Source of the DNA: Tachypleus tridentatus
Taxonomy: Eukaryota; Arthropoda; Merostomata; Xiphosura; Limulidae
Direction of reading: 5' to 3'
Assembly: GCF_004210375.1 (NCBI RefSeq)
Contig: NC_134827.1
Coordinates: forward strand, 100,549,285 to 100,613,284
DNA: 64,000 bases
In this document: positions 24,368 through 36,732 of the stretch, one piece after another
Position numbering within the stretch: the stretch's first letter is position 1
How the letters are laid out: each line of letters starts with the position of its first letter
Translations under genes and position numbers: made by a program
The notes under the pieces: generated by a model
What the model saw: only the letters and a program-made list of their open reading frames with translations
The model's database searches: none
Told to the model about the DNA's origin: nothing

Positions 24368-24485
24368 TCTTCCGGTGGGACAGTGTAAGTCTACGGATTT
24401 ACAACGTTAAAAGCAGGGATCCCATTCCTCTTAACAAACATAACATATAGCCCAGTGTGGTTTTGCTATAACAACATACGCACTC
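24368..24485 (+). mobile_element. Second-type SINE, plus orientation
   Basis: It reads gtaagtctacggatttacaac, gcagggatcccattcctc and atagcccagtgtggttttgctata, the mirror order of 22995-23115. Confidence 0.6.
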
Positions 24486-24544
24486 CCAACCTCAAGTAAG
24501 GGGACGCGGAGTACTTTGATTGCAAACAATGTTTTTCATAACAC

Positions 24545-24690
24545 TAACATTTTTGTTTTGTTTGTTTAGAATTTCGCGCAAAGCTACATGAGGGCTATCT
24601 GTGTTAGCCATCCTTAATTTAGCAGCGTAAGACTAGAGAGAGAGCAGCTAGTTAACACCGCCCACAGCCACCTCTTGGGCTGCTCTTTTA
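24545..24690 (-). mobile_element. 5'-truncated tRNA-derived SINE (tail and body only)
   Basis: Starts gtttgtttagaatttcgcgcaaagctac and continues through the tagccatccttaatttagcag block to gggctgctctttt, where the tRNA-like head should follow but does not. Confidence 0.7.
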
Positions 24691-24940
24691 GAAGAAAATT
24701 TTAAATTTCAAAAGCACTCAGGTTACATAAGCCTGCGAATTTAAACTTCATAAAAGTTCTTTTGGTTTTAAGAACGGATTTTCCATAATTCGTGTAAACA
24801 GAATTCTAAAATAATATTAACATTTTTCTATAACTTAAGGATTTCTTTTATTAACCGGTAAAATATCTTACTTAGATCAAATTATTATTTCGTTTTCCAC
24901 AATGAACATATTTTATTGTTATGCTTGTTAACAAACTTAC

Positions 24941-25196
24941 GAACAAACTGGACAAAAGAGAAGAACATTAATATCGAACGAATATGCATCCTCACCCATC
25001 CTGATTTTTGTTTTGTGAAATCTACGTCTTTTAGTCTTAAAACTTCCTGTTGTGGTCTTTCTTTCATGTATTGTGTCATTTAGTTCACCTTGTATGTAAA
25101 GCTGTGATTTACCAGATGTTCCAGTTTGAAAACAATCCCTACCATCATTTTTATAGACGTTAGATTCAGAATCAGATGAAATTGTGTTAATAGTCT
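24941..25196 (-). other. Orphan exon-like open frame, function unknown
   Basis: On the minus strand a 256-base interval lies between an acceptor-like tacttcatcag and a strong donor gtaagt. Throughout, one frame is open (SDSESNVYKNDGRDC, GELNDTIHERKTTTG, KTKRRRFHKTKIRMGEDAY). It ends in LLFCPVCS with a stop that overlaps the donor. I do not recognise the family. It could be an exon of an unidentified minus-strand gene, part of a dead transposon, or chance. It does not fit SURF4 or the BET protein. Confidence 0.25.
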
Positions 25197-25219
25197 CTGA
25201 TGAAGTAGAACATGTACAT

Positions 25220-26350
25220 CAAGTCCATGAGTAACAGGTCTCATAGCAGATTGAAGGCCCGGATGAGAATTTATTTTTTATTTGAATGTTGTAGCTTTGA
25301 ACGTTACATGAACAAAACTAGCAATCATCTTCGTGGTTTCTATGCTCGCGCCAAACCACTGAAATTTCAAAAGACAAATATCATTGTATTTCCTTTAGTT
25401 CATTCTCTTAACTCTTCAACAAAAATGATACAAACTTCGTGTGGAGCTCATGATTTGTCCTAGCCCCAAGTTTTATTTCAAAATACACGTAAATACGCTT
25501 TTTGACGAATTGTGTAAAGTTTTGCCTTTGTTTCTTAACAAAACATTTACCAAAAATATAATAGAATATGTTTAGAGCATTTAAATAATCTCTTGTTACT
25601 ATAGCGACGAATAAATAATATTGAAAAGAAAAAAATAAATGACAAAAACAGTCACAAAAACATTTGCTCAACAGAAATGACATCATGCGACCTGTTAACC
25701 ATTTATGTACTATATATGCTAGTGGTGTTTTTCTCATACGTTCTAGAATTATTGACCAGACTCTCACGATGATTTATTCATGTAATAGTACATATGACGT
25801 TTTGTGAAAAATCTATAGGTGACAGAGAAAGATGGATATCATTTTCGGATTCAGGGTACAGGAATTATTACAGCACATATAATATTCTCAAGACAATAAA
25901 ACGAGAGCAGGCCTGTGTTATTTTTAACTTTAATTGATTTTTTAATCTAAAATTTGCTAGTAATATTTAATTTCTTTTTTAAAAAACAGGTACATAGTTA
26001 GAGTTCTACCATGAGACTGATAACAAAAACATAATTATCTATTTGACCTGAAAAATATGCATTATAACTTATCACTGGCAAATATATATTTGGCTTCATT
26101 AGCTTTAATTGAGCCAGAAATTAAAAGCTGTGTTTTAATAAACATAGTTTTTTTTTTCTTGGAGCAACTATGTAAAAGAAGCTCCCTTATTATGTTACAC
26201 CTAGTGATGGAAGTCTTTAGTATGTTTAAAGTAGCTTACATATATAGATAATTTATTATAAAGATTTATTTAAAATGTTGAAAACATTAACTACATATTT
26301 ATTTATTTTTTGATTTGTTAATTGTTTTTGCAAGTAAAGTAAAGTAATAT
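25220..26350. other. Intergenic stretch, no assignable gene
   Basis: AT-rich. A 119-codon minus-strand frame at 25408-25767 shows no family motif and has biased, low-complexity composition, so it is not called a gene. Confidence 0.5.
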
Positions 26351-26389
26351 CAGGAAAATATCAGAGGTCATGTGACCCGTAAGAGCGTT

Positions 26390-26790
26390 GAGTGTACTAA
26401 CAACAGTGGCAACCATAACAGTAAAGGCAGCAGGACAGTGGCGTTAGTGATGCATAGTGGATTTCTTGTTGCTTAGCGGGAAACGTAATGGTTTAAAACT
26501 GAAACATAGTGATATAACTATTGAAAAACTATGTTAGAGTTTAAACTAAAGTCTAAACTCACAATAAATTTATTAAGATTGTGAAGGTGTAGGTCACGTG
26601 GCCTAAACCGACCAATGACGTTGGTAAATTTGAACCTTCTCGCATACAAGGCGTCCTTGCCATGGTGCGCAATCAGTGATATTTAACGGGTTCTTTTCTT
26701 CCACTCGAAATCTTGTAATATTATGAGGGTCGAGGACCATCCTTTGCCGCAAGGCTTTTTGGAGATAGCAGAGATCTTCATTGAAGGGTA
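26390..26790 (+). promoter_or_regulatory. Candidate promoter/first-exon region of the BET gene
   Basis: This interval is richer in CpG than its surroundings. It contains cacgtg (26597), ccaatgacg (26611) and other gene-start-like features upstream of the first supported 5' UTR exon. A donor-like gaagg|gtattg (around 26789) could splice to the acceptor at 28055-28056. The transcription start is not determinable from sequence alone. Confidence 0.35.
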
Positions 26791-27114
26791 TTGTGTTATT
26801 ATTTTTTAATATTATTTATTTTTAATGAAACAGTAACTTGTTATAAGCTAGTATTACGTATCCTGGAGTCGTTTCGTTCAAGGACAGCCATAATGGATGG
26901 CGAAGTCTTGGCTTTTCACTTCATTTTTACCAAATTTAAAGTAATATTTAAATATATATGTATTGCTTATGAAATATATTTTTCGTTTTCCTTCGTGCTT
27001 CGTGAATTTGTTAGCAAACTTTTTTGTGAGTTGCTTTGACATGCTGTATCATGTAGTAAGTAAATTTAGGCTTAGAACATAAAAGTTAACAGTAGCCTAA
27101 TCTATCGCACGGCT

Positions 27115-27175
27115 TAAGAGAGAGAGAGCCAAACTGACACTAATGTCACTGTCACTGTGTGTATGTGTGTGAGAG
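27115..27175. repeat. Short GA and GT simple repeats
   Basis: agagagagag followed by gtgtgtatgtgtgtgagag. Simple repeats downstream of the candidate promoter. Confidence 0.6.
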
Positions 27176-28056
27176 GGCGCGCATTGAGCTATATACACTT
27201 GTTATGATCAAGGGACTGTTACTCACAGTAATATGTCAAGCCTAAAAGTTATGATAGTGTGAGTTTATTTATAAAACTGAGGTTTATAATTAAATCAGTG
27301 AATATAATCCATGGACAATAGTAATGTGTTTTTATTAGGGGGGAATGAAAATATAACGTTTGTATGTAATTACTTGATATAATAAATAACTTGAAATATA
27401 TATGTGTGTGTACATAAAATGTATAGTAAACAATTGAACTTTGTAAACACTAGTAATTTGCTTCCTTTTAACCCACTAGAAAACAACTATTAACAACAAT
27501 ATTATTTTTCTGTAAGTGAAACTGTAATTATATTGAAACTCATTGTTTTATTTGATAATGTTAATACCAATAAGTATCAATATGCCCATTTCATATGTAT
27601 AAATCATCCGTGCTATTTTCATGTTATCTTTTTAAATATTTTTGAATATCAAAACACATTGTAACTATATAGAAATTTATTTGTAAAAGTTGAAAGATAT
27701 TTGATGAAAACTGGTGTACATGTGCTACGAGTGTTTGGATTTATGGTCTGTAATCCTTGGCTGCCCAAAATGACTCTGCTTTAAAAAAAAAAGTTGAAGT
27801 ATTCAATTTGTAGGTTTCATATTTGTGTTAATTATGGACACATTAGTAGGAATATAGAAAAAACAAACACACATGCAGGCAAAATACTTGTATGTTGTAA
27901 CCATAAAAGTTTATAAGGCTAGTAGTTTTTAAATAGTTATGGTAGGCAAAGCTCAGGTGCTGAACAGGAGAAACACATTTAAAATTCTAAATTCATTGTG
28001 ATTTTCTTCATTTTTTTGGTATCTCTTGTATAACTTTGATTTTTTTTTCTTTTCAG

Positions 28057-28137
28057 AAATTTGCAGTAGTAGTGTTGTCATTGTAGAGGAGCATTATTTG
28101 TTAAACACTTTGTGAACGAAAACATCATCATAATGAA
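28057..28137 (+). other. Likely BET gene 5' UTR exon with upstream ATG
   Basis: A strong acceptor (tttttttttcttttcag) and a strong donor (gtaagt at 28138) bound 81 bases. The exon ends in ATGAA. If joined to the next exon at 36733, this ATG reads M-N-H and stop, a three-codon upstream ORF. Joining is inferred. Confidence 0.5.
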
Positions 28138-30559
28138 GTAAGTTAAGGTTTGCTTTTCATGTGTTATTGAAACAAGTTTGATCAGATGTGTACAAGTTAT
28201 CATGTGAAGTTTAAAAATTATAAGAAATTTTATGGGTAACTTTCCAAACAGAAATGCTATTAACAATATTTGAAACTTTGTTTATAATCCTAATTATTGT
28301 TGAAATTTAACTAATTTGATAAATACCCAGTAATAAAAATGTAAAGTGTGTGCATGTCTAAATATCCTTTAATACAGTAGTTTAGTGTGATTTGTAGGAT
28401 GCTATGTTCATTGCATGATGTTACAAACCTGAAAACTGATTCCATCAGGTTGAACTCCATTGTTAAAAATAAATGTGAAGTTAATAGTACATGCACATTT
28501 TTTTGCATTCAGTCAGGTTTTTCTTATCTATATGTTCATTTTGGTTGATAATTTATATCCCATTATAACTTCTGTAGTGGGAGGGGATGTTAATTTATGC
28601 CTAGAGAGAAGCAAGTGAATGATGATTGTGATGGGGCTTGCATACTTAACCCCAAGTCCATTGCAGTGAATGTTCTAAACAAAGATGTGAACCACATTCT
28701 ATATATTAAACATGTAGTTTTAATCAGGAAATATTATAAAATATTTCAAAATTAAGTTATGTGAATCCTTTTCTGTATTAGTTGTTTGTAAATATTTATT
28801 AAAATACTGTGTGTTTTTCACTTGCCATCTTCCAGACTATGGAATTTTTTTACAATGTAAGCTCATTCAGTAATAAAGTGTCTTGTTAGTAGAATTATGG
28901 TTCCTGACCATAGAAGTAGGCATATGCAAAGTACGAATTACATTACTAATACATGCTGAAATTGGCTTTAAAACCTAACAGATTATTGCTGAAGCTTTGA
29001 TTTGTCATTTATTAGTAACCAGTGAACAGAATAAAACTTACCCCAGTTCAAATTGGCTTGACTGATAAGACCAGTGGTACTTCAGACTTTGGCTTTCTTT
29101 ATGTTCAGTGTTGGTCTGGTTGGTTTTGTTGCATCAAGGAGCATTTACTGTTTTAAAACCATTTAAAATGAAATTTACCTATTGAATTGGTTGGAATAAT
29201 GGACTATGTAATGCATAAACTGACATGTTTGTCCAAATTTAACCAACAGCATTACAAAAAATGGTAAATGGGAATTGTAAACAGTCTGTTGGTTACCCTG
29301 GCAACATTTTGCTCAACATTGTATTGTTGGTCCTGAGGAGACAATGTTTTCCTAACAACAGTTTGTTTCAGGTTATATCATTGGGTGTGGCTGCACTGAA
29401 AGAATGCGTGCAGTTGTGTATAATAAAAGTAGTGTGTGTGCATACTGATATTACAGTTCTAATTTAGGTAGTTATGCAGTCAATATCTATTGAAAGGAAA
29501 TGAATTACCTGCCAAAACTGAATACAGGCTGTAACCTTGAAGCATTCCATACATATTTGTGAATAATTTTTTACCAATATTTTACCAATAATTCTGTGAA
29601 TAAGTCACCTATGCTACTAATGTTCCTTATATAATATCATAGTATATCGACACTTGTTTCTATTTATTGATAATTTGTAAGAAAAACTTGTTTCTTCTGT
29701 AATTACTTTCAGTAACATTTGGTTGTTGAGAATATTCATTTCATTTATCAGTGTGTTATCCACGTGTAAATTTGACATTGATTGATTTTCTTTGGTCTAC
29801 ATTTTCACTTGCCTTGACAAGTATCAGGTTACTAATATTTTGCTAAGGTTCCAGTGGGATGAAATGAAAGATGGATTTTATAAGTACAACTTTAATTGTT
29901 TTTCATTAATTATGAATTAAGTAATCGAAATTGAAATGTAAGTTTACTAATTTGTTTGTGGAATCCAATGATGTGAATTTTTTATCTTCACTGTCTAAAA
30001 AATCACTGAAACTACCTGTTATAGGTTCAGGAATTTGACCTGCTAGAATAAATATATTAACTGTCAAATGGGTTAAAACATGTTCAAATTATGTAATATC
30101 CACAAAGGAAAACAGTATTTAACTATGATGCAGGAAATACAAGTTATTATTTAGATTGAACATTATTTCATGTTAAAGTCCTTTAGTATGGATGTAAGCC
30201 CAAGACTTGTACATAATATTAGCAGATGGAGGGCTTGGGGAAGTCTTAAAAATTGATCTTGTATTAAACTTATTTATGTAAATAACCACTTTTTTCAATA
30301 TTTTGACAATAAAGCCATAATGCAGGTGGTGCTGTTGTTTTAATATTTGTTGTAAGTCACTATACCAATGTGGTAATGTGAGTAAAATTTCATGCATTAT
30401 ATTGATATTGTGTGGTGTATGTAAAAAGGTAAAAGTTGCATGATGACATGCGAGAATCTTAAGGTCCAGGAAGTTAACCCTTTCAGAAAATGCTTGGTAT
30501 AATGCACACAAGTTTATCTACACACATGCACATGTTAAGTATTTGCTTTAACTTTTGAT

Positions 30560-31600
30560 ACAGCATGTATATATTTTAACAAAAATTGGTAGAATTTGTA
30601 GTAAAGATAAGCTTTTTGTACACAAAAATATCACATTTTTTAATGAAGTATTTTTACTAAAGAATTGTTTGAAAAATTGTTTCATTAAGTCTTGAGTGCA
30701 ACGTGATTTCATGTTACAATTAACAAAAGCTATTCTTTGTTCCCAAACTCACAAATATTGTTTGAGTAAGCTCTAAAACATTCTAAATACATTTCAAATG
30801 TTTGTTTTCAGTGAGACTTTAGTTATTTTCTAAATACCTGGGTTCAGCCATTTAACCAACCTTGTAACAGTCATAAAATACAAATGTTTAGTCTAAGTGG
30901 CTTAAGTTTCATAACACAAAAAATTTACATATATTTTTTATTATATTGACCTTCTTGTCATGCCTAGCTAACATTACATAACTTGTATTGATGTAGTGCA
31001 TGTTCATTCATGCTATGTATCCAGTAATATAAAAATGACCTTTAAGTCATCCCAGTCTTGACTGTTTCAGTGGACTAGTATTTATTTTGTGATATACAGT
31101 CACATTTCAGTTATTACACAATGTATGTATATAGATAATTTATTTCTAAACAGTAATAAACTCATTTTTAAAAAAATATAGAACAATAAACCAAGAAGTA
31201 AAACAAACAATTATCTCTTTACTACAGCCTTTGTACTTGGTTGTTGCTGGACATAAGCTGCTAAGCCTTTTAAAATTTCTAACATGGTGGATATCTTTTT
31301 TTTTTTTCTCTGTCTCACACACAGTTGAATAACCAAAACATAGTAAATAACTACAGTGGTACAGTGAAATTCCACTATAATTTAATAAGCTAATTGAGAT
31401 TTATTTAGATATAAAATATCAAACTTTGAGCAGACTAAAGACCCAACCTATCTCCTTGAAAACTGGGATTGGAAGAACATGGTATTATTTTCACATATTA
31501 AAATGGCGAAGACACCACTTGTGGACATTCGAAGCTGTTGATTGGTTATTCACATGTCACATGTTAAAATAAGTATATATAAGGAATTTTTTTACAAAAT
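30560..31600 (+). repeat. Dispersed repeat family, copy 1, left part
   Basis: It matches 50180-50930 in order: aaatgtttagtctaa, attatattgacctt, ctaacattac, gaacaataaa-caagaagtaaa, ctgctaagccttttaa and gattggttattca. It is interrupted near 31600 and resumes at 33425. Confidence 0.8.
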
Positions 31601-31839
31601 TCGAAGAGTTTAACAGGCTATTATCATGCGTGCCGTTTTTCCGCTGAAACGAGGATTTCCACGGTTTTCAAACGGCCAACGATCACCCATGAGATTCGTG
31701 TAAATTCGAGGAGAAAATATGAGCAATTTGGGGGCCGGGTAGGTGGTTTTTGAGGAGAAATCGTATTTTTTCAATGTTTATTGCAGAAAAAAAAAATTGA
31801 CTGCTATCTTGAAGGCAGTCTCGTTGCAGGTCTCGTGGT

Positions 31840-32184
31840 TTGGTATCGTGTGCATACCAGACGATAAAATATTCTCTATGCTCCAAAGAAACAACAGCGA
31901 TTGAAATGTTTAAAAGGAAAGATGTTCATTTTGATCCTGTAGACAAGAGAATGTGTAAGGACATTAGATCAGCAGCTTCAAAGTATACCTCAAAGCTGAG
32001 GGAGAATCAGAAGAAAAGGGCTGAAAGGCTTGAGGCCTATGGTTCTGTGAAATCTGGCTCAGCCACCTTGGCTAAAGAAAAAGTCCAGAAAGCTGCAGAG
32101 GCACAGAGCTGCCCATTCAGAGAAGGAGAGAAAAAAAGCTTGGAAGAGAGCACTGGAAACCCTTGTCACGAAAGAGGAAAGTAG
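31840..32184 (+). CDS. Unknown Lys/Arg/Glu-rich ORF in the inserted element
   Basis: 114 codons from the first candidate start. An internal ATG at 31903 gives MFKRKDVHFDPVDKR and continues through a charged, probably helical region (AASKYTSKLRENQKKRAE). I do not recognise a family. It could be the remnant of an element-encoded protein or a captured host fragment. A continuation after the stop at 32182 in another frame looks charged too, so a frameshift near 32110 is possible. Confidence 0.3.
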   Translation: MVSCAYQTIKYSLCSKETTAIEMFKRKDVHFDPVDKRMCKDIRSAASKYTSKLRENQKKRAERLEAYGSVKSGSATLAKEKVQKAAEAQSCPFREGEKKSLEESTGNPCHERGK

Positions 32185-32207
32185 CCAAGATTGATTAAAG
32201 GAAATTA

Positions 32208-32890
32208 AGTGATTTGAAATTTGACTGTAATTTATGCAGCAGAGCAGAAGTTGATATCAGTGACTGAAAAACATTTTATTATTATCTGCAGCATACAGTG
32301 CCAGTGGTTTATTTTAAAGCATATCATTAATTTTATTTTGAAGCAATGTCAAAGCTTTCCTTGATTTGCTGTTTCAGTTTGTATTGTGAAATAATGAAAA
32401 ATATACTGATATTGAGGTACCAGTAATTTACTCACAAGATTGTATAGATGAACAAGTTTTACTGTAGGTAGTCATGTAGAGTAATTTTAAGTAACTTGAA
32501 ATTTTAATGGAATACATGCAGCAGAGCAGTAGTTGTTGATGTCAGTGACTGTACAAAATTTAATTTCTGAGGCATATCACTGATATCAGTAGTTTAATAT
32601 TGAACCATATCAGTAGTTGAATTTTTAAGCAATGTCATAGCTTTCCTTCATATGCTGTTTTAGTTTGTATTGTCAATTTGTGAAAGAATGGAAAATTCAC
32701 TGACATTAAGGTACCAGTAGTATAATGACAAGATTGCATAGATGAACAATTTGAACTGTCGGTAGTCATGATTAGTCAAAAGAGTAATTTTATGTGATTT
32801 GAAAATTGTATGGAATATATGCAGCAGAGAAGTAGTTATTGGCAATGACTGTAAAACATTTAATTGGCAGCATACCAGTAGTTCATGATG
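32208..32890. repeat. Tandem repeat, about 290 bp unit, 2.3 copies
   Basis: The block gtaatttatgcagcagagcag...gtcatagctttcct...gaggtaccagta...gatgaacaa begins near 32208 and recurs near 32497 and 32792 with substitutions and small gaps. The last copy is partial. Confidence 0.75.
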
Positions 32891-33317
32891 ATGATGTTAT
32901 TGATGATAAAAAAGGATAATAATGAAATGATTTATATTTGAAATATTTACTGAGTTATTTTGGCTTTATTAACTCATATTACTAATATATTTTGATTTAG
33001 AAAAAAATTAAACTGAATAAATATCAAATAAACAATCTTAAATTTCATTTATTTACTTTTTATTTTATTTGTTAATTTTAGATATTTTGATATATCTTCT
33101 AAAAAAATGAATGCAAATTAAAAGAATCAATCTGCTAAAGAGTGTAAATGAAAGTTATAGTTTTTATTAGTTTGATTTAATCTTTTAATTTCCTTTTGTT
33201 ATTTTATATGATATATATTGTGTACTTTTCCAACATTGCAATGTCAAAAAACATCAAGAAATTATGTCCTAGATTGCACCAAATCACACCAAATAGCATC
33301 AATTTTTTTTAAATATT

Positions 33318-33381
33318 CCGGGGGAGGCATGCCCCCGGATCCCCCTAGTCAAGCGCGGCACAGCCGCGCTGTGGTGCCTCT
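33318..33381. other. Cluster of GC-rich hairpins
   Basis: CCGGGGG (33318-33324) pairs with CCCCCGG (33332-33338). AGCGCGGC (33352-33359) pairs perfectly with GCCGCGCT (33363-33370) around a 3-base loop. A weaker tggtgcc/gcgcca pair follows. The block is strikingly GC-rich in an AT-rich setting. It is probably part of a transposon end. Confidence 0.75.
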
Positions 33382-33424
33382 GCGCCAGGCTATATACCTT
33401 TTCCTCTTTTTTTCATAAATGTCA

Positions 33425-34035
33425 TTGGCATGCCTGTATTATGTTTGATTTAGTACATAATCCATATCTCATCAAAATAAGAAGATACAAGTTTCTTATT
33501 CTATACTGGTCTCACATGGCCAGGTGATTAAGGCACTGGATTCATAATCTGAAGGTTGTGGGTTCGAATTCCTGTCACACCAAACATGTTTACCATTACA
33601 GCTGTGGAGATGTTATAATGTGATGGTGAATCCCACTATCCACTGGTAAAAGAGTTGGTGTTGATGACAAACTGCTTTCCCTCGAGTAGTTTTGTGTGAA
33701 AATCAAAAAACAAACTTGTATATACTAACTTGTCAGTATTAGAAATTTGAGTTCCTAATTTGTATTAAATCATGGAATTAGTATTTGGACGTCATAAATA
33801 ATTTAATTTTCAAGTGATGCTTTCATATGACTCGCTAACATCTATATTTGGATGTGTTCCTTTAATATTTACTTTTAAATTAAAGAATCAACTTTATTAT
33901 ATAAAAGTTTCTGAATTATAATATACAGTTTAATTCCAAACCTGTTGATGTAGGATAGTAGTTGAATAAAATTTTGAATGCAGGTCAACAAACATGATGA
34001 CGTGGCTTTAGACCCTGACTGTTGCAAAAGAGTTG
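33425..34035 (+). repeat. Dispersed repeat family, copy 1, right part
   Basis: It matches 50970-51320: atgtttgatt-agtacataa, gagttcctaatttgta, gactcgctaacatctatatttgg and gaatgcaggtcaacaaacatg. It is itself interrupted by the SINE at 33505-33716. Confidence 0.8.
33505..33716 (+). mobile_element. tRNA-derived SINE nested in the dispersed repeat
   Basis: The tRNA-like head tcacatggccaggtgattaa, an anticodon loop TTCATAA (CGT to CAT relative to 4645) and box B ggttcgaattcc precede the body ccattacagctgtgg and tcccactatccactgg. The middle of the body is deleted. Age is suggested by CpG loss. Confidence 0.8.
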
Positions 34036-34429
34036 ATCAAAAACATTGGATGATGCATGGGTATTTATGGGTTTTATATTATTTAATGATCAAGTATTAA
34101 ATTGACCCACTTGATACTCATGATTATTCCTTTTGAAGTGATCATAAATATTTCAAAATAATAATAATGTATTTATTGTTATTCTCAAGGTCTGTGGCTT
34201 CAGAACTTTAAACAGGAAATGCTTAATGTCTTTTTGGTACTGTGTACATATAGCATCACTTTGATTTAATGGAAATATTCATTGTTTGTCTAAAGTACTT
34301 TGATTAACAAAGTTGCCTATTATCCACCTGAACTTTAGGTCTAACTGGATGTGCTAGGAAGCCAACTACTGTGATTTGGATGTACTGAATATAATATTGA
34401 CCTTTTTGTAATAGGCTTAGTGTGAAATA

Positions 34430-34780
34430 GTCCTGATACACATTTGTGCTCTTAAGCATTTATACTGTAACTTTTAATACAATGTGTGTATCTTCATAAA
34501 AATAGTTAGTGTTTTGGAAAACATTGCAAGTCTTTTGCATGTAAAGAAATTGGATATTTTAATGACATTTGTACTGAAGGTTTTTTTTTTGTGAATATAT
34601 TGAGTTTTTCATTACTGGTCTTGGTGCAAAGTGATTTTCATGTTATGATTAAAAACCTAATCTAACCTTAACTGATTTAAAGAGATTCTTGTTTTTTACC
34701 TTTTTAGTTAGTTTTGTAATAAACTAATACAAATGGAAAAACAAAGTATTTACCTGGGTTCATTTGAATGCCTTTACAAT
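34430..34780 (+). repeat. Partial dispersed repeat copy
   Basis: tttaatacaatgtgtgtatctt, aacattgcaagtctttt and tgcaaagtgattttcatgtta match the same blocks at 30550-30720 and 56560-56660. Confidence 0.55.
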
Positions 34781-36732
34781 TGTACAAATGACAGTAATAC
34801 ACTAAGTGTTTATAATATTATGCACCAAACATCTAGAATAACAACTGGAAGAAATAGGACAATGTTCTGTAACTTAGTTTTCTAGTTTTTTAACTAAGCA
34901 GAAAAGGTTTGTGACAAACTCATCCACTCTAGTCAACTTGTCTCCTATGTGATTGTAGCTTGTGTTAAAAACTGGCAATTCTCTGGTCAGAAAATGTAAT
35001 GTCATTTGATAGATGAACATTTTTGCTTTCAATTTGTTGAAAAAAAAAATCATCAAACTTATTAAATCCTGAAAGAGAGGTTGGAACAACTGGGTGTAGT
35101 GTGAGGGGTCTGATTTTATTTTATGGTTCTATGACCAAACAATATTGAAAGATATAAAAATTATGTTTAGTCTGAGCAGTGCTGATGTAATTGTGTAATT
35201 TACATTAAATTTCTTACTTATTAGAGGATGGGTAAATAAAACACAGAAGAAGGTATGCATACAGAGAAAATTCAATTTCTCAAACGTATTGGGAAACAGT
35301 ATGTAAACAAAGCTTCAAGTACCTCATTTTTTTACAGAACAAATTCAGTTAGTGATGGTCATTAACTCCATATAACTCCAAGAAAGAAATTTCTGGTGTC
35401 AGAGTGAACAGTTGAACCCTTTTGGTACATGAAACATGTGCTGGTTACTATAAAAAGGGCAATTTATCCACCAAAATTAAAATTAGAATTTGTTTGTTTG
35501 TTTTTAAATCTTTTGTTAAGAAATAATACAGTATGGAGTTCCCTTTAAGTACAAAACTCGCTTTCATGTTTATTACCAACCATGCCTGGAAGCCAAATTG
35601 CTTGAACAAGCACTGAATTTTCGTTAGGCCAAACGTTTTCTTTTATTAAAACAAAGAGCTCTCAACCATAAGGGCAGATGTGTAGTCATTACTTGGAAAA
35701 ATCAATATATTAACACACTGTAGTCTTGTTTCAAAATTATTTATTTATTACTTTTTTAAAATGTTGTAATTTCTGGATATGAACTAGATGGTAGTGGTCA
35801 ATGTGGTCTCTTTCAGGGAAGAAAAATTAAATTGTTATGCAGGCTGAATATTTTTAAGTATGACATAAAACTGTACATTTTTAATTAATGGAGCTGGATG
35901 ATAAGCAGTTTGTTGATTAACTAGGTGATTATTTTTAACTAACAGGTTAATCTTGCATGTGATGGTTAAAAAAAACTTGCAAAAAAAGTTTCATTAACTG
36001 TATGGAAAGAGCAAACATACGCTGCCAATAGTTTGATGACGTGAACAGTCAGAATAATAAAAGGTATCTTAAGTACTATTTGATTATTTTCATGCTGTTA
36101 AACAGTTTAATCACAAATGTGATTTGTTTTTCATGACACCTGTCAATGTTTGTTGGTATTTTATTGTATCAAGTTAATTCCTTACTTCAGATTATTAATT
36201 ATTGGTTTATTTCAATACAAGTGTTGTTAAACTTGTTTAAGTATTAGTTAGGAAGATTTAACCTGTGTATTATCTTAGTCATTTAATGTATTGAAAGCCT
36301 AGGCTGTTATTCACCATTTTGTGTTCAACTAAATTGTAAGAGTTACTGTTGTTTAAGCTGATATATGTTAGTGTAGTTTTAAGGCAGGTGGTTTTGAACT
36401 GTAATATAAATTCAGAATATGGATTTTGCAAGAATTGTGCACAGTATACAACTATTTATGATCTTTAAATCTACAATAAAGCACATGATACTTGTACATT
36501 CTTTGGATCTTGTGCAATGCTGTTGGATAAATTTGGTTTCTTGGCAGTAAAGATACAGCATTTGAAAAAAATTGTATTTATAACAAAGGTTAAAAATAAG
36601 TATTTATAAAAAAAATTACATTTTCTGCTTTAATGGTTAATATATGTTAGAAAAAATAACTAGTAGCTCATTTTTGTTAGCATTTCTTAAAAAATGTATG
36701 ATTGTATTTTAATCCTATTTTGAATTGAACAG

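Larger units (their letters stand above)
31600..33425 (+). mobile_element. Unclassified 1.8-kb insertion into the dispersed repeat
   Basis: Compared with 50930-50985, copy 1 is broken exactly here, so this block is an insertion. It contains a plus-strand ORF (31840-32184), two and a bit tandem units of about 290 bp (32208-32890) and a GC-rich triple-hairpin at its right end (33318-33381). I found no clear terminal repeats. Type unknown. Confidence 0.55.
28138..36732 (+). other. BET 5' UTR intron, 8.6 kb
   Basis: Holds part of the unclassified dispersed repeat (30560-31600 and 33425-34035, also 34430-34780), an inserted 1.8-kb element (about 31600-33425) with an ORF, and a SINE (33505-33716). 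The rest is AT-rich with nothing assignable. Confidence 0.7.

Noticed and set aside
25408..25767. 119-codon minus-strand ORF
   Set aside because: Composition is rich in Phe, Cys and Tyr, as expected from translated AT-rich noncoding DNA. No motif or splice signals support it.
30173..30511. 112-codon minus-strand ORF in the BET 5' UTR intron
   Set aside because: No recognisable domain. It lies next to the dispersed repeat and opposite to the gene.
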